A stretch of 64,000 nt of DNA, taken from positions 661,093 to 725,092 of the forward strand of contig NZ_FNCV01000001.1 in the NCBI RefSeq assembly GCF_900100455.1, read 5' to 3'. Under the pieces are notes generated by a model. The model was given only the letters and a program-made list of their open reading frames with translations, did not search any database and had not been told where the DNA came from. The position numbers and the translations under genes were made by a program. Below, piece by piece: positions 16,625-24,823 of the stretch (positions are counted from its first letter, which is position 1; every line of letters starts with the position of its first letter). This DNA comes from Roseospirillum parvum (lineage in GTDB: Bacteria > Pseudomonadota > Alphaproteobacteria > Rhodospirillales > Rhodospirillaceae).

Positions 16625-18409
16625 ATGATCAACCGGGTATGGACGGCTTTTCGGCGAGCGGCGGGTCTGGTGGCGGTGGGGGTCTGCCTGTGGGCGCTGG
16701 TCGCCGGCGGGCCGGCGCGGGCGGTCGAGCCGGTGGAGGGGCCGACGCTGACCATCGGCATCACCCAGTTCCCGGGCAACTTCCACCCGGCCATCGACGC
16801 CATGATGGCGAAAAAGTACATCCTGAGCCTGACCCGGCGCCCGCTGACCGCCTACGATGCCGACTGGCACCTGGTCTGCCTGCTGTGCGAGGAGCTGCCC
16901 ACCCTGGAGAATGGCGGGGCGCGCCTTGAGGACATCCCGCCCGAGGAGTCGGGCCTCGGCGACGGCAAGGGCATGGCCGTCACCTACACCCTGAAGGCGG
17001 GGGCGCGCTGGGGCGACGGCATCCCGGTGAGCACCCGCGACGTGGTTTTCGCGTGGCAGGTCGGGCGTCACCCGGACAGCGGCATCACCAACGGCGAGCT
17101 GTACCGGCGCATCCGCGCGGTGGAGGTCCACGATGGGCGCACCTTCACCCTGCATCTCGACCGGGTCAGCTTCAAATACAACGCCCTCAACGACTTCAAG
17201 GTGTTGCCGGCGCACATCGAGCGGGTCCGCTTCGAGGCCGACCCGGCCCGCTACCGCACCTTGAGCGCCTACGAGCGGACCACCGAGGCTCCGGGCCTGT
17301 ACTTCGGGCCCTACCGCGTCGAACGGGTGACGCCGGGGGTTTCGGTCAGTCTGGTGCGCAACGAAACCTGGTGGGGCAAGCCGCCGGTCTTCGGGCGCAT
17401 CGTCGTCAAGGCCATCGAGAACACCAGCGCCCTGGAGGCCAACCTGCTCTCCGGCTCGATCGACATGATCGCCGGCGAGCTGGGCCTGACCATCGATCAG
17501 GCGCTGGCCCTGGAGCGCCGCCACGGCGATCGCTTCCAGTTCCTCTATCGCCCCGGGCTGGTCTACGAGCACCTGGACGCGCGCCTGGACGACCCCATCC
17601 TGCGCGATGTCAGGGTGCGGCAGGCGCTGATGTACGGCCTCGACCGCGAGCTGATCACCGGCCAGTTGTTCGAGGGCCGCCAGCCGGTGGCCCACGGCCC
17701 GGTCAGCCCGCTCGACCCGATGTACGCCGCCGAGGGGGTGCCCCACTATCAGTACGATCCGGCGCGCGCCAAGGTGCTGCTGGAAGACGCCGGCTGGCAT
17801 GCCGATCCCTCTGGCGTGCGGCGCAATGCCGACGGCGAGCCGCTGCGCCTGACCCTGGCCACCACCGCCGGCAACCGCATCCGCGAGTTGGTCCAGCAGG
17901 TGCTGCAAAGCCAGTGGCGGACCATCGGGGTGGAGGTCAGGATCGACAACCAGCCGCCCCGGGTGCTGTTCGGCCAGGGGCTGTCGCGGCGCACCTTCCA
18001 GGGGCTGGCCCTGTTCGCCTGGATCAGCTCGCCGGACAACGTGCCGCGCACCACCCTGCACTCGGCCATGATTCCCTCGGCCGACAACGGCTGGGCCGGG
18101 CAGAACTACACCGGCTTCGCCAACCCGGAGATGGACCGCCTGATCGACGCCCTGGAGGTGGAACTGGACCCCGCCGCCCGGGCGGCGCTGTGGCGGGATC
18201 TCCAGGCCCTCTATGCCGAGCGCCTGCCGGCCCTGCCGCTGTACTTCCGGGCCAACACCCATGTCCTGCCGCGCTGGCTGGAGGGGGTGAGGCCGACCGG
18301 TCACCAGGACCCGACCACCCTGTGGGTCGAGGACTGGCGGATTGGCCCGGGTGGGCCGTTGGACGGGTCGGGTGGTGGGCTATTGGACGGCTCGGGCGGC
18401 GATCCATGA
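16625..18409 (+). CDS. Peptide ABC transporter substrate-binding protein
   Basis: The ATG at 16625 gives a 594-residue protein with a signal peptide (hydrophobic core VAVGVCLWALVAG, probable cleavage at ARA-VEP). The mature part follows the SBP_bac_5 fold of oligopeptide/dipeptide/nickel binding proteins, including the SLTRRPLTAYDADW and LKAGARWGDGIPVSTRDVVFAWQ segments and the C-terminal RLPALPLYFRAN. It would deliver peptides or similar solutes to the two permeases encoded immediately downstream, with a 4-nt ATGA overlap. The last about 20 residues (GPLDGSGGGLLDGSGGDP) are encoded by a 24-bp-period tandem repeat and look like a recent extension. Confidence 0.9.
   Translation: MINRVWTAFRRAAGLVAVGVCLWALVAGGPARAVEPVEGPTLTIGITQFPGNFHPAIDAMMAKKYILSLTRRPLTAYDADWHLVCLLCEELPTLENGGARLEDIPPEESGLGDGKGMAVTYTLKAGARWGDGIPVSTRDVVFAWQVGRHPDSGITNGELYRRIRAVEVHDGRTFTLHLDRVSFKYNALNDFKVLPAHIERVRFEADPARYRTLSAYERTTEAPGLYFGPYRVERVTPGVSVSLVRNETWWGKPPVFGRIVVKAIENTSALEANLLSGSIDMIAGELGLTIDQALALERRHGDRFQFLYRPGLVYEHLDARLDDPILRDVRVRQALMYGLDRELITGQLFEGRQPVAHGPVSPLDPMYAAEGVPHYQYDPARAKVLLEDAGWHADPSGVRRNADGEPLRLTLATTAGNRIRELVQQVLQSQWRTIGVEVRIDNQPPRVLFGQGLSRRTFQGLALFAWISSPDNVPRTTLHSAMIPSADNGWAGQNYTGFANPEMDRLIDALEVELDPAARAALWRDLQALYAERLPALPLYFRANTHVLPRWLEGVRPTGHQDPTTLWVEDWRIGPGGPLDGSGGGLLDGSGGDP
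18359..18399. repeat. 24-bp-period tandem duplication at a gene end
   Basis: TTGGACGG(G/C)TCGGG(T/C)GG occurs at 18359-18375 and 18383-18399. It is in frame and encodes the repeated LDGSGG at the C-terminus of the peptide-binding protein. Confidence 0.7.
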
Positions 18410-19383
18410 CCAGCCCCTGGCGTCGCGCCCTGCCCGGGGTGGGGCGGCTGGTCCAGTCGCTGGCCGTGATGGTGGTGCTGTCGTTCCTGCTGTTCCTGCT
18501 GATCGACCTGATGCCGGGCGATCCGCTCGACCTGATGCTGGCCACCAACCCCGACGCCAGCCCGGCCGACATCGCCCGCCTGAAGGCCCAGGTCGGGCTC
18601 GACCGGCCGTTGCTGGTCCGCTGGAGCGAGTGGCTGGTCGGCCTGATGGGCGGCGAGTTGGGCATTTCGCGGCTGTTCGCCGCCCCGGTCGGCGAGGTGC
18701 TGATGGCGCCGCTGGGGCGCACCCTGGTGCTCATGGCGCTGGCCCTGGGGCTGGCCCTGGCGGTGGCCGTGCCGCTGGCGGTGGCGGCGGCGATGGCGCC
18801 GCGCCGGCCGATCGACTACCTGGCCAATCTGGTCGCCTTCGCCGGCATCAGCCTGCCGCCCTTCTGGTTGGGGCTGCTGCTGATCCTGCTCTTCGCGGTC
18901 ACCCTGGGCTGGCTGCCGGCCGGCGGACCGGCGCCGCCGGGCAGCGGGATCGGCGCCACCCTGGCCCATCTGATCCTGCCGGCCATCACCCTGGCCGCCC
19001 TTCAGGTGGGCCAGTACACCCGCCACCTGCGGGCGGCGCTGATCGAGGTGTTGCGGGCCGACCACATCCGCACCGCCCGGGCCAAGGGGCTGGGGCGGCT
19101 GGCCGTGGTGCGCCGCCATGCCCTGCGGCTGGCCAGCCTGCCGGTGGTCACTCTGCTCGGGCTGGACCTGGGTCTGCTGGTCTCCGGGGCGGTGGTGACC
19201 GAGGCCGTCTTCGCCTACCCGGGCATGGGCAAGCTGACCTACGACGCGGTGATGGGCAACGATTATCCCCTGGCCCTGGCCACCCTGATGCTGGGCACGG
19301 CGCTGGTTCTGCTCGGCAACGTGCTGGCCGACATCGCCCTGGGGCTGCTCGACCCGCGCATCGGCCTGGAGGACGGACGGTGA
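18406..19383 (+). CDS. Peptide ABC transporter permease (DppB type)
   Basis: The 325-residue protein has six membrane segments and the DppB/OppB pattern: an N-terminal membrane helix, a periplasmic loop with DLMPGDPLDLML and GLDRPLLVRW, and the EAA loop HIRTARAKGLG that docks on the ATPase. Its ATG overlaps the stop of the binding-protein gene, and its stop overlaps the GTG of the second permease (GTGA). Confidence 0.9.
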   Translation: MTSPWRRALPGVGRLVQSLAVMVVLSFLLFLLIDLMPGDPLDLMLATNPDASPADIARLKAQVGLDRPLLVRWSEWLVGLMGGELGISRLFAAPVGEVLMAPLGRTLVLMALALGLALAVAVPLAVAAAMAPRRPIDYLANLVAFAGISLPPFWLGLLLILLFAVTLGWLPAGGPAPPGSGIGATLAHLILPAITLAALQVGQYTRHLRAALIEVLRADHIRTARAKGLGRLAVVRRHALRLASLPVVTLLGLDLGLLVSGAVVTEAVFAYPGMGKLTYDAVMGNDYPLALATLMLGTALVLLGNVLADIALGLLDPRIGLEDGR

Positions 19384-20273
19384 GGGTCCAGGGTCCGCTC
19401 GGCCGCGCCCTGGCCCGGCTGGCGCGCCACCGGCTGGCCGGGGTGGGGGCCGCCCTGCTGCTGCTGCTGGTCGCCCTGGTGCTGGCCCGGCCGCTGATCG
19501 CCGCCCTGCTCGGCACCGATGCCGAGGCGGTCGACCTGCTGGCCCGGGGGGCGCCGCCGTCGCCGGCCCATCCCCTGGGCACCGACGATCTGGGGCGCGA
19601 CCTGTTGTTGCGCCTGCTCGCCGGTGGTCAGGTGTCGCTGCTGGTCGGCCTCGCCGGGGCCCTGGGGGCCGGCCTGATCGGCGCCCTGATCGGCCTGGTG
19701 GCTGGTTGGCGCGAGGGCTGGCTGGACGCCGCCCTGATGCGCTTCACCGACGGCCTGCTGGCGCTGCCCCTGTTGCCGCTGCTGATCGTCCTGGCGGCCA
19801 TCGACCCGGGCCGGGTGCTGCCCGAGTCGTGGGGGATGGGGCCGCTGGTCGAGGTGGGGCGGATCGTGGTGCTGGTCGCCCTGGCCGGCTGGCCGACCAC
19901 CGCCCGGCTGGTCCGCGCCGCCACCCTGAGCCTGAAGCGCCGCGAGTTCGTGCGCGCCGCCGAGGCCCTGGGCGTGCCCGGGCCGCGCATCGTGCTGCGC
20001 CACATCCTGCCCAACGCGGCGGCGCCGCTGGTCGTTGCCACCACGCTGACGGTGGGCAACGTGATCCTGTTGGAAAGCGCGTTGAGTTTTCTTGGCCTGG
20101 GCATCCGCCCGCCGCTGGCCACCTGGGGCAACATGCTGAGCGGCGGGCTGGAGACGGTGTGGACCGCGCCCCTGATGGTGATCGCCCCGGGGTGCCTGAT
20201 CTTCCTCACCGTGATGGCCGTCAACTTCCTGGGCGACGGCCTTCACGAGGCGCTCGATCCCCGGGGCGACTGA
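19380..20273 (+). CDS. Peptide ABC transporter permease (DppC type)
   Basis: A GTG start within the preceding stop gives a 297-residue DppC/OppC-type permease with six membrane segments, the HPLGTDDLGRDLLLRLL periplasmic motif after the first helix, and the EAA loop EFVRAAEALGVPGPRIVLRHILPNA split around residues 185-210. It pairs with the DppB-type protein to form the membrane channel. No ATPase gene follows; the next gene is on the other strand, so the ATP-binding subunits must be encoded elsewhere or shared. Confidence 0.9.
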   Translation: MRVQGPLGRALARLARHRLAGVGAALLLLLVALVLARPLIAALLGTDAEAVDLLARGAPPSPAHPLGTDDLGRDLLLRLLAGGQVSLLVGLAGALGAGLIGALIGLVAGWREGWLDAALMRFTDGLLALPLLPLLIVLAAIDPGRVLPESWGMGPLVEVGRIVVLVALAGWPTTARLVRAATLSLKRREFVRAAEALGVPGPRIVLRHILPNAAAPLVVATTLTVGNVILLESALSFLGLGIRPPLATWGNMLSGGLETVWTAPLMVIAPGCLIFLTVMAVNFLGDGLHEALDPRGD

Positions 20274-20288
20274 AGCGGGCTGCCCGCC

Positions 20289-21116
20289 TCAGTGCGACAT
20301 CAGCACCGGCACCGTCATGTGGCGCAGGATGTGCCGGGTGACGCCGCCCAGCACCAGCTCGCGCAGCCGCGAGCGGCCGTAGGCCCCCATGACGATCAGG
20401 TCGACGTTCTCGTCGGCGGCGCGCGACAGCAGCAGGTTGCCCGGGTCGACGTTGTCCACCGTCACATGCTGGGCGTCGGCCTTCACCCCGTGGCGGGCCA
20501 GATGCAGGCTGATGTCGGCCCCCGGCACGTCGCCGTGCTCGCCGTTGGCGGGGTTGACCGACAGCACGTGGACCTTGTTGGCCCGGGTCAGGAAGGGCAT
20601 GGCGTCGGCCACCGCGCGGGTCGCCTCGCGGCCGCCGTTCCAGGCCACCATGATGTTGCTGCCCAGGTTCTTCACGTTGTCGATGTAGGGGGTCACCAGG
20701 ACCGGGCGCCCGGCGTCGAGCACCAGATGGTCGATCAGCTCGTTCTCGCCCTCGACGGCTTCCAGTTCGGGGTCCACCTGACCGGCGATGACCAGATCCA
20801 CGTACTTGGCGTTGAGGCACATCACATCGACCAGATGGCCGCCGACGGCCCGCCACTCGTACTTGACGCCGGCCGCCTTGGCCTGCTTCTCGAACATCCG
20901 TCGGGCTTCCTCGGCCGCCTCGTCGGCGTAGGCGCGCTGGGCCTGGACCACCTCGGGACCGAGCTGGGAGAGAATGAACTGGGGCACGTGCGGGTGGTGC
21001 TTGACGTGCAGCCCGATCAGGTGGGCGTCGAACCGGGCGGCCAGCTCCAGACCCACGGCCAGACGGGCCGGGGCGTGCTTGCCGGTATCCACATGAACCA
21101 GAATGTCCTTCAGCAT
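20289..21116 (-). CDS. Tandem universal stress protein (UspA family)
   Basis: The long frame begins at 21341, but the ATG at 21116 (MLKDILVHVDTG) follows AGGAGAG and matches the usual Usp N-terminus, giving 275 residues. Two UspA domains are visible: residues about 1-140, and about 150-275 with the ATP-binding loop GAYGRSRLRELVLGGVT near the end. Tandem Usp proteins are cytoplasmic stress proteins that bind ATP. It is a single gene, convergent with the peptide permease gene and divergent from hemA across a long intergenic region. Confidence 0.9.
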   Translation of the reverse strand: MLKDILVHVDTGKHAPARLAVGLELAARFDAHLIGLHVKHHPHVPQFILSQLGPEVVQAQRAYADEAAEEARRMFEKQAKAAGVKYEWRAVGGHLVDVMCLNAKYVDLVIAGQVDPELEAVEGENELIDHLVLDAGRPVLVTPYIDNVKNLGSNIMVAWNGGREATRAVADAMPFLTRANKVHVLSVNPANGEHGDVPGADISLHLARHGVKADAQHVTVDNVDPGNLLLSRAADENVDLIVMGAYGRSRLRELVLGGVTRHILRHMTVPVLMSH

Positions 21117-21223
21117 CGGGGCAACTCTCCTGGGGAGACTCGGGCGGGGCGGAAACTGGAGGGGGTGGGGGGATTTGGTGGAAACTGGTGAACCGGAGCG
21201 GGGCGCGCGGCGGGGATGCCACG

Positions 21224-21263
21224 GCGGATGCCGCATGCGGGAAGCGGATGCCGCATGCGGGAA
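21224..21263. repeat. Exact 20-bp tandem duplication
   Basis: GCGGATGCCGCATGCGGGAA is present twice without a gap (21224-21243, 21244-21263). Each copy contains the palindrome CCGCATGCGG. It lies upstream of the universal stress gene. Confidence 0.85.
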
Positions 21264-21370
21264 ACCGAGCCTGCCGGATGGTGCCCAAGAAGGCGGGTTG
21301 TGGCAACCCCCAGACTCGCTTACCGGAATTGCCCCTGGCACAAGGGTCGGCGGGCTCGCTCCGCCCCGTC

Positions 21371-21457
21371 CCGTCGGGCCCGGGACCGCGGCCCCGAGCG
21401 GTCCGCCCGACGGTAAGACCCTCGCAACATTGCGGTCTCCTTACTGCTTTTTTATTT
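21371..21457 (+). ncRNA. Possible structured RNA ending in a terminator-like T run
   Basis: CCGTCGGGC (21371-21379) pairs with GCCCGACGG (21405-21413), enclosing GGACCGC/GCGGTCC. A second hairpin (CGCAA/TTGCG with flanking AGAC/GTCT, 21416-21437) follows, then six T at 21448-21453. On the plus strand this looks like a folded RNA with a 3' terminator, in the 838-bp gap between the stress-protein gene and hemA. It could be a small RNA or a leader element. No coding potential is evident. Confidence 0.35.
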
Positions 21458-21513
21458 GGCCTGGGGGGACGCCTGGACCTACAGTGTCGCCGCGGTCGCC
21501 ACCCCTTTTGGTG

Positions 21514-21547
21514 GGCTGATGGTCCAACAGGGCTGATGGTCCAACAG
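21514..21547. repeat. Exact 17-bp tandem duplication
   Basis: GGCTGATGGTCCAACAG is repeated head to tail (21514-21530, 21531-21547) in the gap upstream of hemA. Confidence 0.85.
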
Positions 21548-21664
21548 GGTGGTGCCCGGGTCCTGACCGGGGATGGGACGCGGAGCGCGACGGGTCTGGA
21601 TGGTGGGTCTTGCTGACCTCTTGGGCCCGTGCCAAGGCGCCGTGCAGCCGGCCAGGGTCCGACC

Positions 21665-21720
21665 CCGGGTTCGCGAGACCGGCTTCGTGATACCGGCTTC
21701 GTGATACCGGGTTTGCGACC
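21665..21720. repeat. 14-bp tandem repeat, four copies
   Basis: Four contiguous 14-bp units start with CCGG; the middle two (CCGGCTTCGTGATA) are identical and the outer two diverge (CCGGGTTCGCGAGA and CCGGGTTTGCGACC). The period matches arrays at 6500, 44535 and 47732. Confidence 0.8.
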
Positions 21721-21770
21721 GAGGATGTCACCGGATGGTGACGCCGAGAATGTCACCGGACGGTGACGCC
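21721..21770. repeat. 25-bp tandem repeat with operator-like palindromes, upstream of hemA
   Basis: Two 25-bp copies each contain the palindrome GTCACCGGATGGTGAC (second copy with GGAC in the centre), spaced 25 bp apart, 185-230 bp before the hemA start. Paired palindromes could be regulator binding sites. Confidence 0.7.
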
Positions 21771-21954
21771 ACGCCCCCGCGATGGGGCGCCACCGCCCCC
21801 GACGCCGCCTGGAAGCACCGGCGAAGGGTCGGCAAGGGCGCCGGGAGCGGCGACGCACCGTCCCACGGATGGAAGGCCAGGCCGCCTCTTCCTGATTGCT
21901 GGGCAAGGGCGCCGGGTCACCCAAGGTTACCAAGCAGGTCCGGGAGGGACAGAA

Positions 21955-23166
21955 ATGGACTACGACCGTTTTTTCGCTGATCGGCTGTCGGCGTTGCGCG
22001 GCGAGGGCGCCTACCGGGTGTTCGCCGATCTCGAACGACAGGTCGGCGCCTTCCCCAAGGCCCGCAATTACCGCGACGGCAAGGTCAGCGACGTCACCAT
22101 CTGGTGCAACAACGACTACCTCGGCATGGGCATGAGCGACCATGTGATCGGGGCCATGTGCGAGGCCACCAAGGCCACCGGGGCCGGCGCCGGCGGCACC
22201 CGCAACATCTCCGGCACCAACCACTACCATGTGCTGCTGGAGCAGGAGCTGGCCGACTGGCACAACAAGGATTCGGCCCTGCTGTTCACCTCGGGCTACG
22301 TGGCCAACATGACCACCCTGATGACCCTGGGCGGGCGCATCCCCGATCTGGTGATCTTCTCCGACGAGAAGAACCACAACTCGATGATCGAGGGGGTCCG
22401 GCACTCCCGCGCCCCCAAGGAGATCTTCAAGCACAACGATGTGGAGGATCTCGACCGGCGCATGGCCAAGTACCCGAAGGAGCACCCCAAGCTGGTGGCC
22501 TTCGAAAGCGTCTACTCGATGGACGGCGACATCGCCCCGCTGCGCGAGATCGTCGATTGCGCCAAGGCCCACAACGCCCTGACCTTCCTGGATGAAGTCC
22601 ATGCCGTGGGCATGTACGGCGAGCGCGGCTCGGGGGTGGCCGAGCGCGACGGGGTGGCCGACGAGATCGACATCATCCAGGCCACCATGGGCAAGGCGAT
22701 CGGCGTCATCGGCGGCTACATCGCCGGCAAGGCCGATCTGATCGACTTCGTGCGCAGCTTCGGCAACGGCTTCATCTTCACCACCTCGCTGCCCCCCTCG
22801 GTCGCCTCCGGGGCCCTGGCCAGCGTGCGCTACCTGAAGGACCACAACGACCTGCGCCTCCGCCACCAGGAGCGCGCCGCCACCCTGAAGCGCCGCTTCA
22901 CCGAGGCCAACATCCCGATCATCCCCTCGGTCAGCCACATCGTGCCGGTGCTGGTCGGCGACGCCAAGCTGTGCAAGCAGGCCTCCGACATGCTGCTCAA
23001 CGATCACGGCATCTATGTGCAGCCGATCAACTACCCGACCGTGGCCCGTGGCACCGAGCGTCTGCGCGTTACCCCGACGCCGCTGCACACCGACGCCGAC
23101 ATGGATCATCTGGTCGACTCGTTCATGGAAGTGTGGGGTCGCCTGGGCATCCAGATGGCGGCCTGA
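21955..23166 (+). CDS. hemA: 5-aminolevulinate synthase
   Basis: The ATG at 21955 follows GGAGGGACAGAA and gives a 403-residue enzyme of the pyridoxal-phosphate alpha-oxoamine synthase family. Visible motifs are NNDYLGM, GAGAGGTRNISGTNHYH, FSDEKNHNSMIEG, FLDEVHAVGMYGERGSG (PLP-binding Asp) and ATMGKAIGVIGGYIAG (catalytic Lys). It condenses glycine and succinyl-CoA to 5-aminolevulinate, the first step of tetrapyrrole synthesis in alphaproteobacteria. The gene stands alone after a long upstream region rich in tandem repeats and palindromes, so its control may be complex. Confidence 0.95.
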   Translation: MDYDRFFADRLSALRGEGAYRVFADLERQVGAFPKARNYRDGKVSDVTIWCNNDYLGMGMSDHVIGAMCEATKATGAGAGGTRNISGTNHYHVLLEQELADWHNKDSALLFTSGYVANMTTLMTLGGRIPDLVIFSDEKNHNSMIEGVRHSRAPKEIFKHNDVEDLDRRMAKYPKEHPKLVAFESVYSMDGDIAPLREIVDCAKAHNALTFLDEVHAVGMYGERGSGVAERDGVADEIDIIQATMGKAIGVIGGYIAGKADLIDFVRSFGNGFIFTTSLPPSVASGALASVRYLKDHNDLRLRHQERAATLKRRFTEANIPIIPSVSHIVPVLVGDAKLCKQASDMLLNDHGIYVQPINYPTVARGTERLRVTPTPLHTDADMDHLVDSFMEVWGRLGIQMAA

Positions 23167-23233
23167 TCCCGTCGCCCGGTCGGCGGTCTCCGCGCCGCCG
23201 CCGGCGTCATCGCGGGTGGTCCCCCGCGTCCAC

Positions 23234-23275
23234 GGCCCCCTGTTCCTGTCGGAACGGGGGGCCGTTCCGTTTCCG
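23234..23275 (+). terminator. Terminator-like hairpin after hemA
   Basis: GGCCCCCTGTTCC pairs with GGAACGGGGGGCC (13 bp with one G-U pair, loop TGTC, 23234-23263), followed by a T-containing tail. It is 68 bp after the hemA stop. Confidence 0.65.
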
Positions 23276-23306
23276 CGCCGGCGGCTTGAAACCTCCTTGT
23301 CGCGCC

Positions 23307-23442
23307 TAGAGCCGGGAGCGAAAAATCGGAACCACTTGGTGGTTCCCGATTTTTGGCTCAAATCGGCTCTACACCTAAAATCTAGAGCCGATCGTGCGAA
23401 ATCTGAAGCGCTCCGCGATTCACATTTCGCACGATCTGCTCT
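23307..23442. repeat. Paired REP-like palindromes between hemA and the next gene
   Basis: Two large hairpins lie side by side. The first (23307-23371) has outer arms TAGAGCCG/CGGCTCTA and an inner stem AAAAATCGG-AACCAC with its complement. The second (23384-23442) has outer AGAGC/GCTCT and an inner 12-bp stem ATCGTGCGAAAT/ATTTCGCACGAT. Shared AGAGC ends suggest a dispersed intergenic repeat of REP/MITE type. The rest of the 430-bp gap shows no gene. Confidence 0.65.
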
Positions 23443-23598
23443 GGCTCGGCCGAGTGGTCTGGACGCCAAGGCCGCTCTGGCCTATATCCCCGGCCCGGGG
23501 TACCATCCCCCTGAAACGGCGCCCCCTCCCGGGGCGTTCCCGCCATCCGGCCGCCACGATCCCCGCCCGGGCGGTGGGGAGCTTGTCAACCAGGGGCC

Positions 23599-24147
23599 AT
23601 GTACGCCGATAACACCCTTACCCCCCGCGAAGCGGTCCGCCTGTGCGCCCTGGGCACCATTGCCCAGGGACCGATGCACTATGCCGATCTGGCCTCCAGC
23701 GTGCGCAACTTCATCTCGCGCATCACCGGCCCGTCGCTCGACCTGCTCGGCACCTCGATTGAGCTTCTGCGCTTCGAGGGGCTGGTCGACTCGGTCGATG
23801 GCGCGGGCATGGAAGACAATGCCCTGCTGACCATCAGCGAGGCCGGGCGGGCCGAGTTCCGCCACCTGATGACCGCCCCGCTGCGCCCGGCCAGCGACCT
23901 GTCCAAGCTGATCAGTGCGTTGAAGTTCCGCTTCCTGCACCTGCTGGAGCCGGAAGACCGCATCGCCCAGGCCGACCTTCTGGTCGAGACCTCGGAAACC
24001 GGCCTCAACCGGCTGATCGACCTGCGGGCCCGCATCACCGACGAGGAAGGCTACGTGGGCGAGTGGCTGGACCAGGAAATCGGTCGCGCCGAAAGCCGTC
24101 TGCGCTGGCTGGAAGACCTGCGCGAGCGGATCGCCCTGAACGCCTGA
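23599..24147 (+). CDS. Predicted winged-helix protein, PadR-like
   Basis: The 182-residue protein begins LTPREAVRLCALGTIAQGPMHYADLASSV, which fits the first helices of a winged-helix domain; LLRFEGLVDSVDG and ALLTISEAGRAEFRHLM complete the wing and are typical of PadR-like regulators. The C-terminal part (about residues 95-182) is helical and rich in Leu/Glu/Arg (RLIDLRARITDEEGYVGEW), probably a dimerisation region. No target is suggested by the neighbours. Family assignment is tentative. Confidence 0.6.
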   Translation: MYADNTLTPREAVRLCALGTIAQGPMHYADLASSVRNFISRITGPSLDLLGTSIELLRFEGLVDSVDGAGMEDNALLTISEAGRAEFRHLMTAPLRPASDLSKLISALKFRFLHLLEPEDRIAQADLLVETSETGLNRLIDLRARITDEEGYVGEWLDQEIGRAESRLRWLEDLRERIALNA

Positions 24148-24155
24148 CAGCGCTC

Positions 24156-24185
24156 TTGACACCCTTGGGTCGGGCCCGCTATATG
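24156..24185 (+). promoter_or_regulatory. Sigma-70-type promoter upstream of the tRNA gene
   Basis: TTGACA at 24156-24161 and TATATG at 24180-24185 are separated by 18 bp. The tRNA begins about 100 bp downstream, so a leader would be processed off. Confidence 0.65.
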
Positions 24186-24284
24186 GCCTCTCCCGCGGCC
24201 GGGGCAGCCCCCCGAACAGCGCCGCGGACGCCCTTGGTAGACGGCCCCGAAGGTAACCAACCTGATCCGGGGCCCCCACGGAAT

Positions 24285-24361
24285 GGCTGGGTAGCTCAGC
24301 TGGTTAGAGCGCGGCACTCATAATGCCGAGGTCGGCGGTTCGAGCCCGCCCCCAGCTACCA
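24285..24361 (+). tRNA. tRNA-Met (CAT anticodon), elongator type
   Basis: The 77-nt cloverleaf includes encoded CCA: acceptor GGCTGGG/CCCAGCT, D-arm GCTC/GAGC, anticodon arm CGGCA-CTCATAA-TGCCG, T-arm GGCGG-TTCGAGC-CCGCC. The anticodon is CAT. The anticodon stem lacks the three G-C pairs of initiator tRNA, so it is elongator Met; an Ile2 tRNA with lysidine-modified CAT cannot be fully excluded by eye. Confidence 0.9.
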
Positions 24362-24407
24362 AGGGTCCACCCCATCCCCACCGGTACGACGCGCCGCCAC
24401 GCCGCCC

Positions 24408-24815
24408 TCAGGGCGGGGGGCGGCCTGGCATCGCGGCCACGCACACCTGGCCGTCGCGGACGCATACCGGCACCGGCGCCAATCCCCGATCCTCGCAGTC
24501 GCCCCCCAGACAGCGGCCGTCCTCGACCGCGTAGCGGGCGTAGTGCACCTGACAGACGATGCTGCCGTCGCCCGGATCGACGAAGGGGTGGTCGGGGCGC
24601 ACGTTCAGCGGCACCCCGAAGTGGCGGCAGGCGTTGACATAGGCGCGGGCAGTATCGCCCACCCGCAGGACCATCAGGCGCAGGGGTTTGCCGCCCTCGG
24701 GGGCGGGCAGAACCACTTCGCGGCCCTGGCCGTCGGGGATCTCGGCCAGGGCGATCAGCCGCTGGCCGGGGGCTGGCGCGGCTGGGTGCTCGGGCCACTG
24801 GGCAGGGTTTTCCAT
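24408..24815 (-). CDS. Small Rieske [2Fe-2S] domain protein
   Basis: The 135-residue protein starts at an ATG 8 nt after the HD-GYP gene stop, with GAGAAGGG as ribosome binding site. It is essentially one Rieske domain: ACRHFGVPLN carries the first Cys and His, and VCQVHYARY the second pair, about 30 residues later, as in NirD-type and dioxygenase-ferredoxin Rieske proteins. The rest carries three further cysteines (CLGGDC, PVCV, QVCV areas). It would be a soluble electron carrier or redox sensor. Being last in a signalling operon is unusual for such a protein, and no oxygenase gene is nearby. Confidence 0.8.
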   Translation of the reverse strand: MENPAQWPEHPAAPAPGQRLIALAEIPDGQGREVVLPAPEGGKPLRLMVLRVGDTARAYVNACRHFGVPLNVRPDHPFVDPGDGSIVCQVHYARYAVEDGRCLGGDCEDRGLAPVPVCVRDGQVCVAAMPGRPPP

Positions 24816-24823
24816 GACCCTTC

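Noticed and set aside
21224-21770. CRISPR-like array upstream of hemA
   Set aside because: The repeats are contiguous, have different sequences and lengths, and lack spacers; no cas genes are present.
24285-24361. Initiator tRNA-fMet
   Set aside because: The anticodon stem lacks the three consecutive G-C pairs and the unpaired first base typical of initiator tRNA.
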